A stretch of DNA of 35,210 nucleotides, taken from assembly GCF_028714215.1 (NCBI RefSeq), contig NZ_JAQTMS010000054.1:1-35210 (forward strand). Reading direction: 5' to 3'. Source of the DNA: Rhodoferax sp. (GTDB lineage: Bacteria; Pseudomonadota; Gammaproteobacteria; Burkholderiales; Burkholderiaceae_C). The position numbers and the translations under genes were made by a program. This document shows positions 1 to 9,190 of this stretch, one piece after another; position 1 is the first letter of the stretch; every line of letters begins with the position of its first letter. The notes beneath the pieces were generated by a model. It had not been told where the DNA came from and ran no database searches. It saw only the letters and a list, made by a program, of their open reading frames with translations.

Positions 1-121
1 CGAACTTGGCCGCCATCACGCTGGTGATGGCCGCCGTCAAGGTGGTCTTGCCGTGGTCAACGTGCCCAATCGTGCCCACATTGACGTGGGGCTTGGTACG
101 CGTGAATTTTTCTTTTCCCAT
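1..121 (-). CDS. tuf: Elongation factor Tu, N-terminal part (cut by window edge)
   Basis: EF-Tu is the GTPase that delivers aminoacyl-tRNA to the ribosome. Only the first 40 codons are inside the window; the gene runs off the left edge. The translation begins [20 protein letters not shown] and reaches the P-loop GHVDHGKTT, which is diagnostic of EF-Tu. The start at 121 is preceded by GGAGAAC at a normal ribosome-binding distance. It is the last gene of the str operon, about 110 bases after fusA, the usual betaproteobacterial order. Many of these genomes carry a second tuf copy elsewhere, which cannot be judged here. Confidence 0.97.
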   Translation of the reverse strand, partial: MGKEKFTRTKPHVNVGTIGHVDHGKTTLTAAITSVMAAKF

Positions 122-231
122 TTTCAGTTCTCCAAAGAGCAAATTCCCGTGTACAGGTTTAATGTTTGCACGGTGTTGCTGAATCGCCCCGCACGGGAAC
201 AGGGCGGCACACCGTCGCAGACAGCTTGAAT

Positions 232-2334
232 TTACTTCGCCCTTGCCGCCATGATGGCCTCGGACACATTACGCGGCGCTTCCGTGTAATGCTTGAATTC
301 CATGGTGTAGGTCGCGCGACCTTGTGACATGGAACGCAGTGTCGTCGAATAGCCGAACATTTCCGACAACGGAACTTCCGCCTTGATGGCCTTGCCGCCA
401 CCAACCATGTCTTCCATGCCCTGCACCATGCCGCGACGTGACGACAAATCGCCCATCACGTTACCGGCGTAATCCTCCGGCGTTTCAACTTCCACCGCCA
501 TCATCGGCTCCAGAATCACCGGGCCGGCTTTGCGGCAACCTTCCTTGAAACCAAAGATGGCCGCCATCTTGAAGGCGTTCTCATTCGAGTCGACATCGTG
601 GTAGGAGCCGAAATGCAGAGTGACTTTGACGTCCACCACCGGGTAACCAGCCAACACGCCGGAAGTCACCGCCTCATGAATGCCTTTTTCGACCGCAGGG
701 ATGTACTCACGAGGAACCACGCCACCCTTGATGGCGTCAACGAACTCAATCCCCTTGCCGGCCGGATTCGGTTCAATCTTGAGCACCACATGCCCGTATT
801 GACCCTTGCCGCCCGACTGGCGCACAAATTTACCTTCGCTGTCTTCCACTGTCTTGCGAATGGTCTCGCGGTACGCCACTTGCGGCTTGCCGACGTTGGC
901 GTCAACGCCAAATTCACGCTTCATGCGATCGACAATAATTTCGAGGTGCAACTCACCCATGCCGGCGATCAGGGTCTGACCCGATTCTTCATCCGTCTTG
1001 ACACGGAAAGACGGATCTTCCTGCGCCAGCCGCTGCAGCGCGATGCCCATCTTTTCCTGATCGGCCTTGGTCTTCGGTTCAACCGCCTGCGTAATCACCG
1101 GCTCCGGAAACACCATGCGCTCAAGCATGATGATGGCTGCCGGATCGCACAGGGTTTCGCCGGTCGTGACATCTTTCAAACCAATGCAGGCAGCAATGTC
1201 ACCAGCGACGATTTCGCTCACTTCTTCGCGCTTGTTGGCGTGCATCTGCACAATCCGGCCGATGCGTTCTTTCTTGCCACGGATCGGGTTGTAGACGGTG
1301 TCGCCCTTGGTCAACACGCCGGAATAAACCCGCACAAAAGTCAACTGCCCGACAAACGGATCGGTCATCAACTTGAAAGCCAGCGCCGAAAATTTCTCGC
1401 CGTCGTCGGCCCGACGGGTAACGGGCACCTCGTCGTCGTCGGTGCCTTTCACCGGGGGGATGTCAACCGGCGACGGCATGAACTCGATCACCGCGTCCAG
1501 CATGCGCTGCACGCCCTTGTTCTTGAACGCCGTGCCACACAGCATGGGCTGGATTTCGGACGCAATGGTACGGGTACGAATGCCCAACTTGATTTCGTCG
1601 TCCGTCAAGTCACCCTCTTCGAGGTACTTGTTCATGAATTCCTCGGACGCTTCAGCGGCAGATTCAACCAATTTTTCGCGCCACTCCTTGGCCTGCTCAA
1701 GCAGGTTGGCGGGAATTTCCTTGTATTCAAACTTCATGCCTTGCGACGCCTCGTCCCAGATGATGGCTTTCATCTTGATCAAGTCGACCACACCGACAAA
1801 GTTCTCCTCGGCGCCGATCGGAATCACAATCGGCACCGGGTTGGCCTTGAGGCGCAGCTTCATCTGGTCGTAGACCTTGAAAAAGTTGGCACCGGTACGG
1901 TCCATCTTGTTGACGAAGGCCAGACGCGGCACCTTGTACTTGTTGGCCTGCCGCCAAACGGTCTCGGACTGCGGCTGCACGCCACCGACGGCGCAGTAAA
2001 CCATGCAGGCACCGTCCAGCACGCGCATGGAACGCTCGACCTCGATGGTGAAGTCCACGTGGCCGGGAGTGTCAATGATGTTGATCCGGTGTTCCGTGAA
2101 GTTGTTTTCCATACCCTTCCAGAAACAGGTGGTGGCAGCCGAGGTGATCGTGATACCCCGCTCCTGCTCCTGCTCCATCCAGTCCATGGTGGCAGCGCCG
2201 TCGTGCACTTCACCAATTTTGTGGTTCACGCCGGTATAAAAAAGAATACGCTCGGTAGCAGTGGTTTTACCGGCATCGATATGAGCCGAAATACCGATGT
2301 TGCGGTAGCGCTCAATGGGGGTATGGCGAGCCAT
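232..2334 (-). CDS. fusA: Elongation factor G
   Basis: EF-G is the translocation GTPase of the ribosome and also acts in ribosome recycling. The 700-residue product has the expected length. The GTPase motifs are visible: P-loop AHIDAGKT at residues 17-24, DTPGH at 88-92 and NKMD at 142-145, followed by the G', domain II and C-terminal EF-G domains. The frame is open 33 bases further upstream, but the start at 2334 ([14 protein letters not shown]) matches the family and has AAGGA just in front. It lies between rpsG and tuf in the str operon. Nothing unusual was seen in the sequence. Confidence 0.98.
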   Translation of the reverse strand: MARHTPIERYRNIGISAHIDAGKTTATERILFYTGVNHKIGEVHDGAATMDWMEQEQERGITITSAATTCFWKGMENNFTEHRINIIDTPGHVDFTIEVERSMRVLDGACMVYCAVGGVQPQSETVWRQANKYKVPRLAFVNKMDRTGANFFKVYDQMKLRLKANPVPIVIPIGAEENFVGVVDLIKMKAIIWDEASQGMKFEYKEIPANLLEQAKEWREKLVESAAEASEEFMNKYLEEGDLTDDEIKLGIRTRTIASEIQPMLCGTAFKNKGVQRMLDAVIEFMPSPVDIPPVKGTDDDEVPVTRRADDGEKFSALAFKLMTDPFVGQLTFVRVYSGVLTKGDTVYNPIRGKKERIGRIVQMHANKREEVSEIVAGDIAACIGLKDVTTGETLCDPAAIIMLERMVFPEPVITQAVEPKTKADQEKMGIALQRLAQEDPSFRVKTDEESGQTLIAGMGELHLEIIVDRMKREFGVDANVGKPQVAYRETIRKTVEDSEGKFVRQSGGKGQYGHVVLKIEPNPAGKGIEFVDAIKGGVVPREYIPAVEKGIHEAVTSGVLAGYPVVDVKVTLHFGSYHDVDSNENAFKMAAIFGFKEGCRKAGPVILEPMMAVEVETPEDYAGNVMGDLSSRRGMVQGMEDMVGGGKAIKAEVPLSEMFGYSTTLRSMSQGRATYTMEFKHYTEAPRNVSEAIMAARAK

Positions 2335-2500
2335 GATGGATCCTTGGTTGCTCTTTAAATAAATCAAACTTGGCGACCCCGTGAAGACTCATGATCTCCC
2401 CGGTGCCGCGAGCAATGTTTAGGCTAGGCGCGTCGCCGCAGACAGTGCCAGGAGCACGGCAAGACGGCGCAACAACGCATAAACTTTGCGCAGTAACCGC

Positions 2501-2974
2501 TTAAAAGCGGAAATGGGAGAAGGCCTTGTTGGCCTCTGCCATACGGTGAACTTCGTCCCGCTTCTTCATGGCGCCGCCACGACCTTCGGTGGCCTCCATC
2601 AGTTCGTTGGCCAGACGCAGGGCCATGGACTTTTCGCCACGTTTGCGGGCAGCTTCCTTGATCCAGCGCATGGACAAGGCCAGACGACGCACCGGACGCA
2701 CTTCGACCGGCACCTGATAGTTGGCACCGCCGACACGGCGGGACTTCACCTCGACCATGGGTTTGACGTTGTTGATGGCCATGGTGAAGGCTTCAACCGG
2801 GTCTTTGCCAGGATTCTTCTTCTCGATCTGCTCAAGAGCACCATAGATGATGCGCTCGGCAACCGCTTTTTTTCCGCCTTCCATGATCACGTTCATGAAT
2901 TTGGACAGTTCTACATTGCCGAATTTGGGATCCGGCAGGATTTCACGTTTAGGGACTTCGCGACGACGTGGCAT
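2501..2974 (-). CDS. rpsG: 30S ribosomal protein S7
   Basis: S7 binds the 3' major domain of 16S rRNA, nucleates assembly of the 30S head and sits at the E site. The product is 157 residues, the usual long bacterial form, starting [19 protein letters not shown] and ending in a basic KAFSHFRF tail. It lies between rpsL (149 bases upstream) and fusA (166 bases downstream). In Escherichia coli S7 represses its own operon by binding the rpsL-rpsG spacer; the spacer here is of a size that could hold such a site, but I did not identify a matching structure. Confidence 0.97.
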   Translation of the reverse strand: MPRRREVPKREILPDPKFGNVELSKFMNVIMEGGKKAVAERIIYGALEQIEKKNPGKDPVEAFTMAINNVKPMVEVKSRRVGGANYQVPVEVRPVRRLALSMRWIKEAARKRGEKSMALRLANELMEATEGRGGAMKKRDEVHRMAEANKAFSHFRF

Positions 2975-3123
2975 TTCTTCACCTCTTTGCTTCAGTTGAC
3001 ATCTTCATCAGATGCCGCGAAAACCATCCTGGTTTTCACTTACTCGACCCAACAGCGGGTCACTACGTTGCATCACCGCGCCACGCGGAGAAACAACACC
3101 TTTGTTCTTGATCAAGCGTTGGC

Positions 3124-3501
3124 TTATTTGGCCTTCGGCTTCTTGGCGCCGTACTTGGAACGCGACTGCTTGCGGTCTTTCACGCCTTGCAAATCGAGCG
3201 AACCGCGCACGATGTGGTAACGCACACCCGGCAGATCCTTGACGCGACCACCGCGCACCAGCACCACCGAGTGCTCCTGCAGGTTGTGGCCTTCACCGCC
3301 AATGTAGGAAATGACTTCAAATCCGTTGGTCAAGCGCACTTTGGCGACTTTACGCAGGGCGGAATTGGGCTTTTTGGGCGTCGTGGTGTACACACGCGTG
3401 CACACACCGCGACGCTGCGGAGAGTTTTGCATCGCAGGGCTTTTGGACTTGATCGTTTCGACCTCGCGCCCCTGACGTACTAGCTGATTGATGGTTGGCA
3501 T
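3124..3501 (-). CDS. rpsL: 30S ribosomal protein S12
   Basis: S12 lies in the decoding centre of the small subunit and controls tRNA selection accuracy. The 125-residue product begins [13 protein letters not shown] and carries [13 protein letters not shown] around residues 39-51 and [12 protein letters not shown] around 84-95. The lysines at the two classical streptomycin positions (K43 and K88) are both present, so the sequence shows the streptomycin-sensitive state. The frame is open 30 codons further upstream, but the start at 3501 fits the family and has AGGGACG upstream. It is the first gene of the str operon and follows the promoter at 3587-3615. Confidence 0.98.
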
Positions 3502-3562
3502 TAAAAACGTCCCTAAACGTTTGGTAACTAAAAAACTCGAACACTTCGAAAACGTGTAAGCC

Positions 3563-3577
3563 TTCGGAAATTCCGAA
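3563..3577 (-). promoter_or_regulatory. Perfect small hairpin in the str operon leader
   Basis: Within the predicted rpsL leader there is TTCGGAA-A-TTCCGAA, seven complementary bases either side of one base. It lies about 10-20 bases after the expected transcription start and about 60 bases before the rpsL start. There is no U-run, so it is not an intrinsic terminator. It could stabilise the 5' end of the mRNA or bind a regulator. The single-base loop means the RNA would form a shorter stem with a wider loop. Confidence 0.4.
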
Positions 3578-3586
3578 AAGCCTTCA

Positions 3587-3615
3587 ATCATATCAGGTCA
3601 AGGGTTTTACCGCAA
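3587..3615 (-). promoter_or_regulatory. Sigma-70-type promoter for the str operon
   Basis: On the minus strand TTGCGG is followed after exactly 17 bases by TATGAT, a close match to the housekeeping -35 and -10 boxes. It sits about 85 bases upstream of the rpsL start and downstream of the dacC stop, in the only gap large enough to hold the operon promoter. Transcription would begin near 3580. Confidence 0.6.
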
Positions 3616-3673
3616 TGCCGTTTTGCGGTTTATGCAACCCGCATTGGCTGCGATCAAATTCCGGAACCCCGGC

Positions 3674-4858
3674 TTACTTGATCCACAGACGTACGGCGTC
3701 CCAGGCGCGGCCCAGTACGCCGGCCTGCTCAACCGCATCCAGAGCAACCAGGGGTACATCGACCAGGGCTTGCTCCCCGTTACTGATCTTCAAGGTCGCC
3801 ACCTGCTGACCTTTGGCAAATGGCGCCACCAAGGGTTCGGGGCGAGCCACCTGGGTTTTGAGCTTGCCGGCGGTGCCGACAGGGACCGCCACCACGATCG
3901 CCTGGGGGCGACCCAGCTTGACCGTCGCCTCCTTGCCTTTCCAGATCGCCGGCGACGCCACAATTTGATTGGCGTCAAACAACTTGACCGCTTCAAAGGC
4001 GGTGTAACCCCAGTTCAGCAGTTTTTGCGATTCGTTGGCACGACCATTCTCACTGGCCGCACCCAGCACAACGGACAGCAGGCGGCGACTTCCGGTAGCA
4101 CCCGGCGAACCAGCGGCGGCGCCCGGCACCCCCAGACTGGCGAAGTCGCGCTTGGCGGTGGCAACCAGGCAATAACCCGCCGCCTCGGTGTGCCCGGTCT
4201 TCAAGCCATCCACCGATGGGTCACGAAACAGCAACAGGTTGCGGTTGCTGTCGTTGGCCGCAGGCGTTCCGGGGTAGCGGTATTTCTTGATGGCGGAGTA
4301 AACAACATACTCCGGAAAATCGCGCATCAGCCTGGCAGCCAGCAGACTGAGATCGCGTGCCGTGGTGGTATGACCGGCCTCGGTCAAGCCTTCCGGATTC
4401 TTGTAGCTGGTGGACTTCATCCCCAACGCCTTGGCCTGCTCATTCATCAGTTGCACAAAGCGCTCGGCGCTGCCACCTACCCCCTCGGCCAGCGCCATGG
4501 TGGCATCGTTGCCGCTTTGCACGATCATGCCTTTGAGGAGGTCTTCCACCGGCACCATCATCTTGGGATCGATGAACATGCGTGAACCGGGCATTTTCCA
4601 GGCACGCTCGCTGACCGGGAAGGTCTGCTTCAGGTCGATTTTCTTGCTGCGCAAGGCATCAAAAACCAGATATTCCGTCATTAATTTGGTCAGCGAAGCG
4701 GGCTCCACCGGGACATCAATGTCTTTTTCCGCCAATATCTGGTTCGCTGTCACATCCAGCAACAGGTAGGATCGCGCCGCAATTTCAGGCTGTTGCGGCA
4801 TTTGCGCGGCGACCGAGAAAGACACCGCGGCGGCAATCATCAAAAGAAAATTTTTCAT
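3674..4858 (-). CDS. dacC: D-alanyl-D-alanine carboxypeptidase (PBP5/6 type)
   Basis: This penicillin-binding protein removes the terminal D-alanine from peptidoglycan pentapeptides in the periplasm. All three active-site motifs are present: S55-L-T-K58, S115-G-N and K220-T-G. A signal peptide covers about residues 1-19 (MKNFLLMIAAAVSFSVAAQ). The C-terminus has the PBP5 beta domain and ends in a probable amphipathic membrane anchor (AWDAVRLWIK). The start at 4858 was chosen because it begins the signal peptide; the frame is open 33 codons upstream. A Gly/Ala/Pro-rich stretch at about residues 241-258 looks like an insertion relative to E. coli DacA/DacC. The exact dac symbol is a guess; the family is certain. 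Confidence 0.93.
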   Translation of the reverse strand: MKNFLLMIAAAVSFSVAAQMPQQPEIAARSYLLLDVTANQILAEKDIDVPVEPASLTKLMTEYLVFDALRSKKIDLKQTFPVSERAWKMPGSRMFIDPKMMVPVEDLLKGMIVQSGNDATMALAEGVGGSAERFVQLMNEQAKALGMKSTSYKNPEGLTEAGHTTTARDLSLLAARLMRDFPEYVVYSAIKKYRYPGTPAANDSNRNLLLFRDPSVDGLKTGHTEAAGYCLVATAKRDFASLGVPGAAAGSPGATGSRRLLSVVLGAASENGRANESQKLLNWGYTAFEAVKLFDANQIVASPAIWKGKEATVKLGRPQAIVVAVPVGTAGKLKTQVARPEPLVAPFAKGQQVATLKISNGEQALVDVPLVALDAVEQAGVLGRAWDAVRLWIK

Positions 4859-4963
4859 GGGGCAGCAAGCCTGTGCGCATGGCAACTGGCTGTAAATGAA
4901 TGAATTGCAGGGAATATAAAAAGCCGATTCCGCCCGTTTGACGCGACCCAAAGTCAAAAATGC

Positions 4964-5347
4964 CTAACGGCCCAGGGTCGCAGGTATCAGCAGGCGCTCC
5001 ACCACCTTGCCATTTTTCAGGTGCGACTCGACGATTTCATCGATGTCATGGTTGTCCACGTAGGTATACCAGACTGCCTCCGGATAAATCACGGCCACCG
5101 GACCGGCGGCACAGCGGTCCAGGCAACCCGCTTTGTTGACCCGGACCCGACCCGGTCCGGACAGGCCTGCCGCCTTGATCTGGACCTTGCACCGGTCAAA
5201 GCCTTCTTGCGCAGCATGGCCGAAACAGCACTCCTCCCCCATCTTGCGCTCATTCAGGCAAAAAAAGATATGCCGCCGGTAATAGGAAGCCGTCGACGCG
5301 GAGTCCGTGCCATTGCCAACTTCGGCGTCACTTTTTATTTCAGTCAT
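4964..5347 (-). CDS. Thioredoxin-fold [2Fe-2S] ferredoxin-like protein
   Basis: A small cytoplasmic protein of 127 residues. From HIFFCLNER onward it matches the thioredoxin-like [2Fe-2S] family also seen as free-standing proteins and in NuoE. Cysteines occur in FFC, EECC, DRC and AGCLDRC; the last C-x3-C pair with an upstream cysteine fits cluster ligation. The first 23 residues are a variable polar extension. It starts 9 bases after the stop of the VanZ-like gene and lies about 105 bases upstream of dacC, so the three probably share a transcript. Its electron-transfer partner cannot be deduced from the neighbours. Confidence 0.85.
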   Translation of the reverse strand: MTEIKSDAEVGNGTDSASTASYYRRHIFFCLNERKMGEECCFGHAAQEGFDRCKVQIKAAGLSGPGRVRVNKAGCLDRCAAGPVAVIYPEAVWYTYVDNHDIDEIVESHLKNGKVVERLLIPATLGR

Positions 5348-5356
5348 TGCCAGATT

Positions 5357-6451
5357 CTAGTTTTTTGGCTCGCGCCCCCCGACCTGGGTCAGCGCATACA
5401 CCAAGACCGCATAAGGCCACAGCCACCCCAGCCACTGCGCCAGTCCATGAAAGCGGATAAAGCGTCCCTGCTCCCAAGTCGACAAAGTCTGCGCGAAATA
5501 GGAACTCGTCGGCGCCTGGTTCAACAAACTGAGGTAGATTCCCAACGCCAGCAACACCAGGGCCGCACTGATGCGTCGCGGCACCCATAACAACAGGATT
5601 CCAAGCACCAGAGCAATCACCAGTCCGACCTCGACCGGCAAGCTCAACCAAGCCCACGCGTGCCCCGGACCATAGCTCAAAGCCGCCGAAAGCGCCGTCA
5701 CCGCCACCCCGCAAGAGAACACCAGCAGCAGGAACAGGGTGCGCCGCGCGATAGTGCGAATGATGCAATAACCCAACAGACAGGGGATCAGCAGTCCCAG
5801 CGCCACGCAAACCAATTCCACGCCGGGGACCAGGGGTTGCAACTCAATATCCCGCACCGGCAGCCAATCCAGGAACGGCGTGTCGTGCAGCACACCCGCC
5901 AGCGCCGCTTCGAGCCGCTCCAGTACCTGCCCGAGCCCGAACGGCACGGCGGCCGGGAACAGCAAGGCCAGCGGCCACACTGCCAACAACACCAGACCAC
6001 CCCGGGCATCCGCTACAAACCAGCGGGCTCTGAAGCGGCTCCAGCGGTCAAGAGCCCCCAGTTTTTCCAGCCGCCATGCCAGCATGGCGCCCAACCAGGC
6101 ACCGACCAGGTTGAGCCCCAGGTCCACGTTGGACGCGACACGCGCCGGCAAATAGCTTTGCAGCGATTCCATCGTCGCCGACAAGGCGCTCGCCAGCAAC
6201 GTCGCCAGCACTACCGCATGCTGTGTCCTTTGGCTACGCAGGGCACTGAGCACCAGCAAAAACCCGAGTGGCATATAACCAAGCACATTGACTGCCACAT
6301 CGAAACCGGTCCAGTATTTGGGTAGCGGGCTGCTCAAAAATGCCCACGGCACGATACCTTGGTAGCGCCAGCCGGAAAAAGGGTACAGACTGGCGTAAAA
6401 AATGAGCCCGGCGTAGATCAGCGCGAGGGGCCGGGCCGAAGTTCGGTGCAT
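5357..6451 (-). CDS. VanZ-like family integral membrane protein
   Basis: The 364-residue product is strongly hydrophobic with many predicted membrane segments. The N-terminal third has the VanZ-like pattern: a first helix at about residues 8-25, then FDVAVNVLGYMPLGFLLVLS at about 50-69, which carries the N-x6-PLG core. The C-terminal two thirds hold further helices and are not part of the minimal VanZ domain. VanZ itself gives low-level teicoplanin resistance; the role of the long proteobacterial relatives is unknown, so no resistance function is implied. It is 9 bases upstream of the ferredoxin-like gene. Confidence 0.8.
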   Translation of the reverse strand: MHRTSARPLALIYAGLIFYASLYPFSGWRYQGIVPWAFLSSPLPKYWTGFDVAVNVLGYMPLGFLLVLSALRSQRTQHAVVLATLLASALSATMESLQSYLPARVASNVDLGLNLVGAWLGAMLAWRLEKLGALDRWSRFRARWFVADARGGLVLLAVWPLALLFPAAVPFGLGQVLERLEAALAGVLHDTPFLDWLPVRDIELQPLVPGVELVCVALGLLIPCLLGYCIIRTIARRTLFLLLVFSCGVAVTALSAALSYGPGHAWAWLSLPVEVGLVIALVLGILLLWVPRRISAALVLLALGIYLSLLNQAPTSSYFAQTLSTWEQGRFIRFHGLAQWLGWLWPYAVLVYALTQVGGREPKN

Positions 6452-6459
6452 TGGAAGGC

Positions 6460-6576
6460 TCAGGAACGGACCGACTCGTATTCCGTCAGGCCCAACGCCA
6501 CAAGTGCCCTGGCGGCGGTAAAACGCGGCAAGCCGGTGATGACAACAACAAGGCCAAGTAACTGGGTCCAGCGCAT
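6460..6576 (-). CDS. Possible 38-residue hydrophobic small ORF
   Basis: An ATG at 6576 opens a 38-codon frame (MRWTQLLGLVVVITGLPRFT...) that stops 8 bases before the VanZ-like start. Residues 5-16 are hydrophobic and the tail is polar. The tight spacing to the next gene suggests translational coupling. Against it, I see no Shine-Dalgarno sequence before the ATG and do not recognise the peptide. It could be a real leader or small membrane protein, or a chance frame. Confidence 0.3.
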   Translation of the reverse strand: MRWTQLLGLVVVITGLPRFTAARALVALGLTEYESVRS

Positions 6577-6593
6577 GGGGCGCAGTTTAGGGC

Positions 6594-6622
6594 AAAAAAA
6601 ACCCCAGCACGAGGGCTGGGGT
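6594..6622 (-). terminator. Intrinsic terminator of the candidate small RNA
   Basis: On the minus strand ACCCCAGC and GCTGGGGT form a perfect 8-bp stem around a 6-base loop, directly followed by eight T residues. On the plus strand the stem is preceded by A residues and has no T-run after it, so it works only for minus-strand transcripts. The nearest upstream minus-strand promoter is at 6700-6728, and there is no protein gene between them. Confidence 0.85.
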
Positions 6623-6692
6623 GGTAAGCCTATTTGCTGTCACACATCAAGGCCCCGCTCAGGGAGGAAAAGCGGGAGGTAGCAAGCTACCC
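6594..6692 (-). ncRNA. Candidate C-rich small regulatory RNA, about 100 nt
   Basis: A promoter and a strong terminator enclose about 100 bases with no plausible protein frame. The predicted RNA starts with GGGUAG-CUUG-CUACC (5-bp stem, CUUG tetraloop; minus strand of 6678-6692). A second hairpin follows, CCCGCU/AGCGGG (6671-6676 with 6654-6659), with an 11-base loop containing CCUCCC. A second CCUCCC overlaps the 3' side of the first stem. Exposed CCUCCC is complementary to Shine-Dalgarno sequences and is typical of C-rich trans-acting RNAs such as sX13 of Xanthomonas or the CcsR RNAs of Rhodobacter. I do not recognise a named family. The gene is divergent from hemB. The remaining bases, 6729-6881, show nothing I can support. 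Confidence 0.6.
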
Positions 6693-6699
6693 GGAGCGC

Positions 6700-6728
6700 A
6701 ATGTACCAAATATTTCGATTCATGACAA
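6700..6728 (-). promoter_or_regulatory. Sigma-70-type promoter of the candidate small RNA
   Basis: On the minus strand TTGTCA and TACATT are separated by exactly 17 bases, matching five and four of six consensus bases. The expected start, 7-8 bases downstream, falls at the GGG that opens the first hairpin (about 6692). The surrounding bases are AT-richer than the flanks. Confidence 0.65.
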
Positions 6729-6878
6729 GAGGAAGTCAGAAATATCGGCATCCTTTACAAATTGGCAAGCAGGCGGTGCCCGGCGCCAACCCGCGCCCGC
6801 TGGTTGGCCGGCCCAGCGCCGGGGCTATTGTTCAGAATCAGGATTTGCTTGGCCGCACAAAATTCAGGCACAATTTGA

Positions 6879-7895
<1,017 letters not shown>

Positions 7896-7963
7896 CACTT
7901 GCCGGTGCCAAATCAGCGCTTGCCACGGTCCGATTGGTCACTTTATCCGGTACCCGGGACGGC

Positions 7964-9085
7964 ATGCGAATTTTCACCATCAAGGACGGCAGCGTCGCGG
8001 AAACCGATCGCCTGACGCCTCCTGTCAGTGAGCACCTGCCGGAACATGGCTACCTGTGGATCGCTTGCACACGTCCGGAGTTCGCGCTCATGCAGGCGCA
8101 AATCCAGGCCGCATTACAGTCCCTGTGTGGCATGCAACTGGTCGATCTGCATATCTCCGACCTGCTGAACCAGCAGTTGCCCTCGCGCTATGACTACACC
8201 TCGCAGTATGACCTGCTGGTGTTCCGCCGCCTGGCCGCCGGCAGCGCGCAGACCCACCCCGCCGAAGCCGGACTGCCCCTGAGCCGCCTGCCGGCGCGTG
8301 GTGGCCCGCCGATCCTGCGCCGCATAGACACCAGCCCGGTCGGCTTTGCCGTGTTTGACCAGATCCTGCTGACAGTTCACCCGACCGATTGCGCGGTGCG
8401 CGACGCCTACGCCGCCAAGTTGCTGAATTCCGCCTCGGCCGAGTCGCATGCTGCCGGTGCCCGCCTGCCCAGCGGTCCGGCCGACCTGATGCTGCGCATC
8501 GTCAACCAGATGGTGGACGGCTACCTGGAGTTGCGGCGCGAGCTCAGCCACCAGCTTGAACACTGGCAAACTGAGTTGCTAAACCCCAGGACCCGTTTCA
8601 ACAACTGGGCTTCCCTGCTGGAAGCGCGCTTGTCGCTGCACCATCTGGACGAGATCTGCGAGGACCAGCACGCTGCCGTGCAAGACTGGATCGAAGCCCT
8701 CAAGACCTGGCCCGACGCCAGCACGCCCGCCAGCCAGCGCGAGCGCGACCTGCTGCAAGTGCGCAGCCGCGATGTGCTGGAACACATCGAGCGCGTGGTG
8801 CACCACGTGCGGCGTCTGGAGCAAAGTGCCGAAACCGCCGTTCAAATGCACTTCAACGCCCAAAGTCACCGCACCAACGAGATCATGCGCACGCTGACCG
8901 TGTTGACCGCCATTTTTCTGCCCCTGAACCTGATCGCCGGGATTTTTGGCATGAACTTTGAGTTCATTCCCTTTTTGCACCAGTCCAATGGCTTCTGGTT
9001 TGCCATGGGCGCCATGCTGCTGATTGCAGTCACCCTGGTGCTCATCTTTTCACGCAAACGCTACCTGGAACGCTCGGCGCGCTAA
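7964..9085 (+). CDS. CorA-family divalent cation transporter
   Basis: A 373-residue protein with a large cytoplasmic N-terminal domain, a long coiled region, and two membrane segments at the C-terminus. The signature GMN is present in GIFGMNFEF at the end of the first helix, and the second helix is followed by the basic tail SRKRYLERS. CorA proteins form pentamers that import Mg2+ (also Co2+ or Ni2+); ZntB relatives move Zn2+. Which ion is used here cannot be told. The ATG at 7964 was preferred to a TTG 30 bases upstream. It lies 68 bases after hemB, probably on the same transcript; Mg2+ supply would suit the magnesium-type HemB but this is only a suggestion. Confidence 0.88.
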   Translation: MRIFTIKDGSVAETDRLTPPVSEHLPEHGYLWIACTRPEFALMQAQIQAALQSLCGMQLVDLHISDLLNQQLPSRYDYTSQYDLLVFRRLAAGSAQTHPAEAGLPLSRLPARGGPPILRRIDTSPVGFAVFDQILLTVHPTDCAVRDAYAAKLLNSASAESHAAGARLPSGPADLMLRIVNQMVDGYLELRRELSHQLEHWQTELLNPRTRFNNWASLLEARLSLHHLDEICEDQHAAVQDWIEALKTWPDASTPASQRERDLLQVRSRDVLEHIERVVHHVRRLEQSAETAVQMHFNAQSHRTNEIMRTLTVLTAIFLPLNLIAGIFGMNFEFIPFLHQSNGFWFAMGAMLLIAVTLVLIFSRKRYLERSAR

Positions 9086-9190
9086 CCGGGTCAAGGGCCT
9101 GGCACGTGTTAATCTTTGTCCCTGTCCGCGTTACGCGAGCCTGTGCGCGTGGGGCGCTCCGCTATTTTTCCTAACCCTCTGGATACAGCA

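Noticed and set aside
598..2358. A 586-codon open frame on the plus strand opposite fusA
   Set aside because: It lies wholly antisense to a certain fusA gene; its His/Leu-rich composition is what the complement of a GC-biased gene gives.
3661..3672. CCGG-AACC-CCGG dyad just after the dacC stop, considered as a terminator
   Set aside because: Only four pairs and no T-run on the minus strand.
5357..6451. Glycopeptide resistance gene
   Set aside because: The VanZ-like domain is common in Gram-negative bacteria and there are no other van genes nearby.
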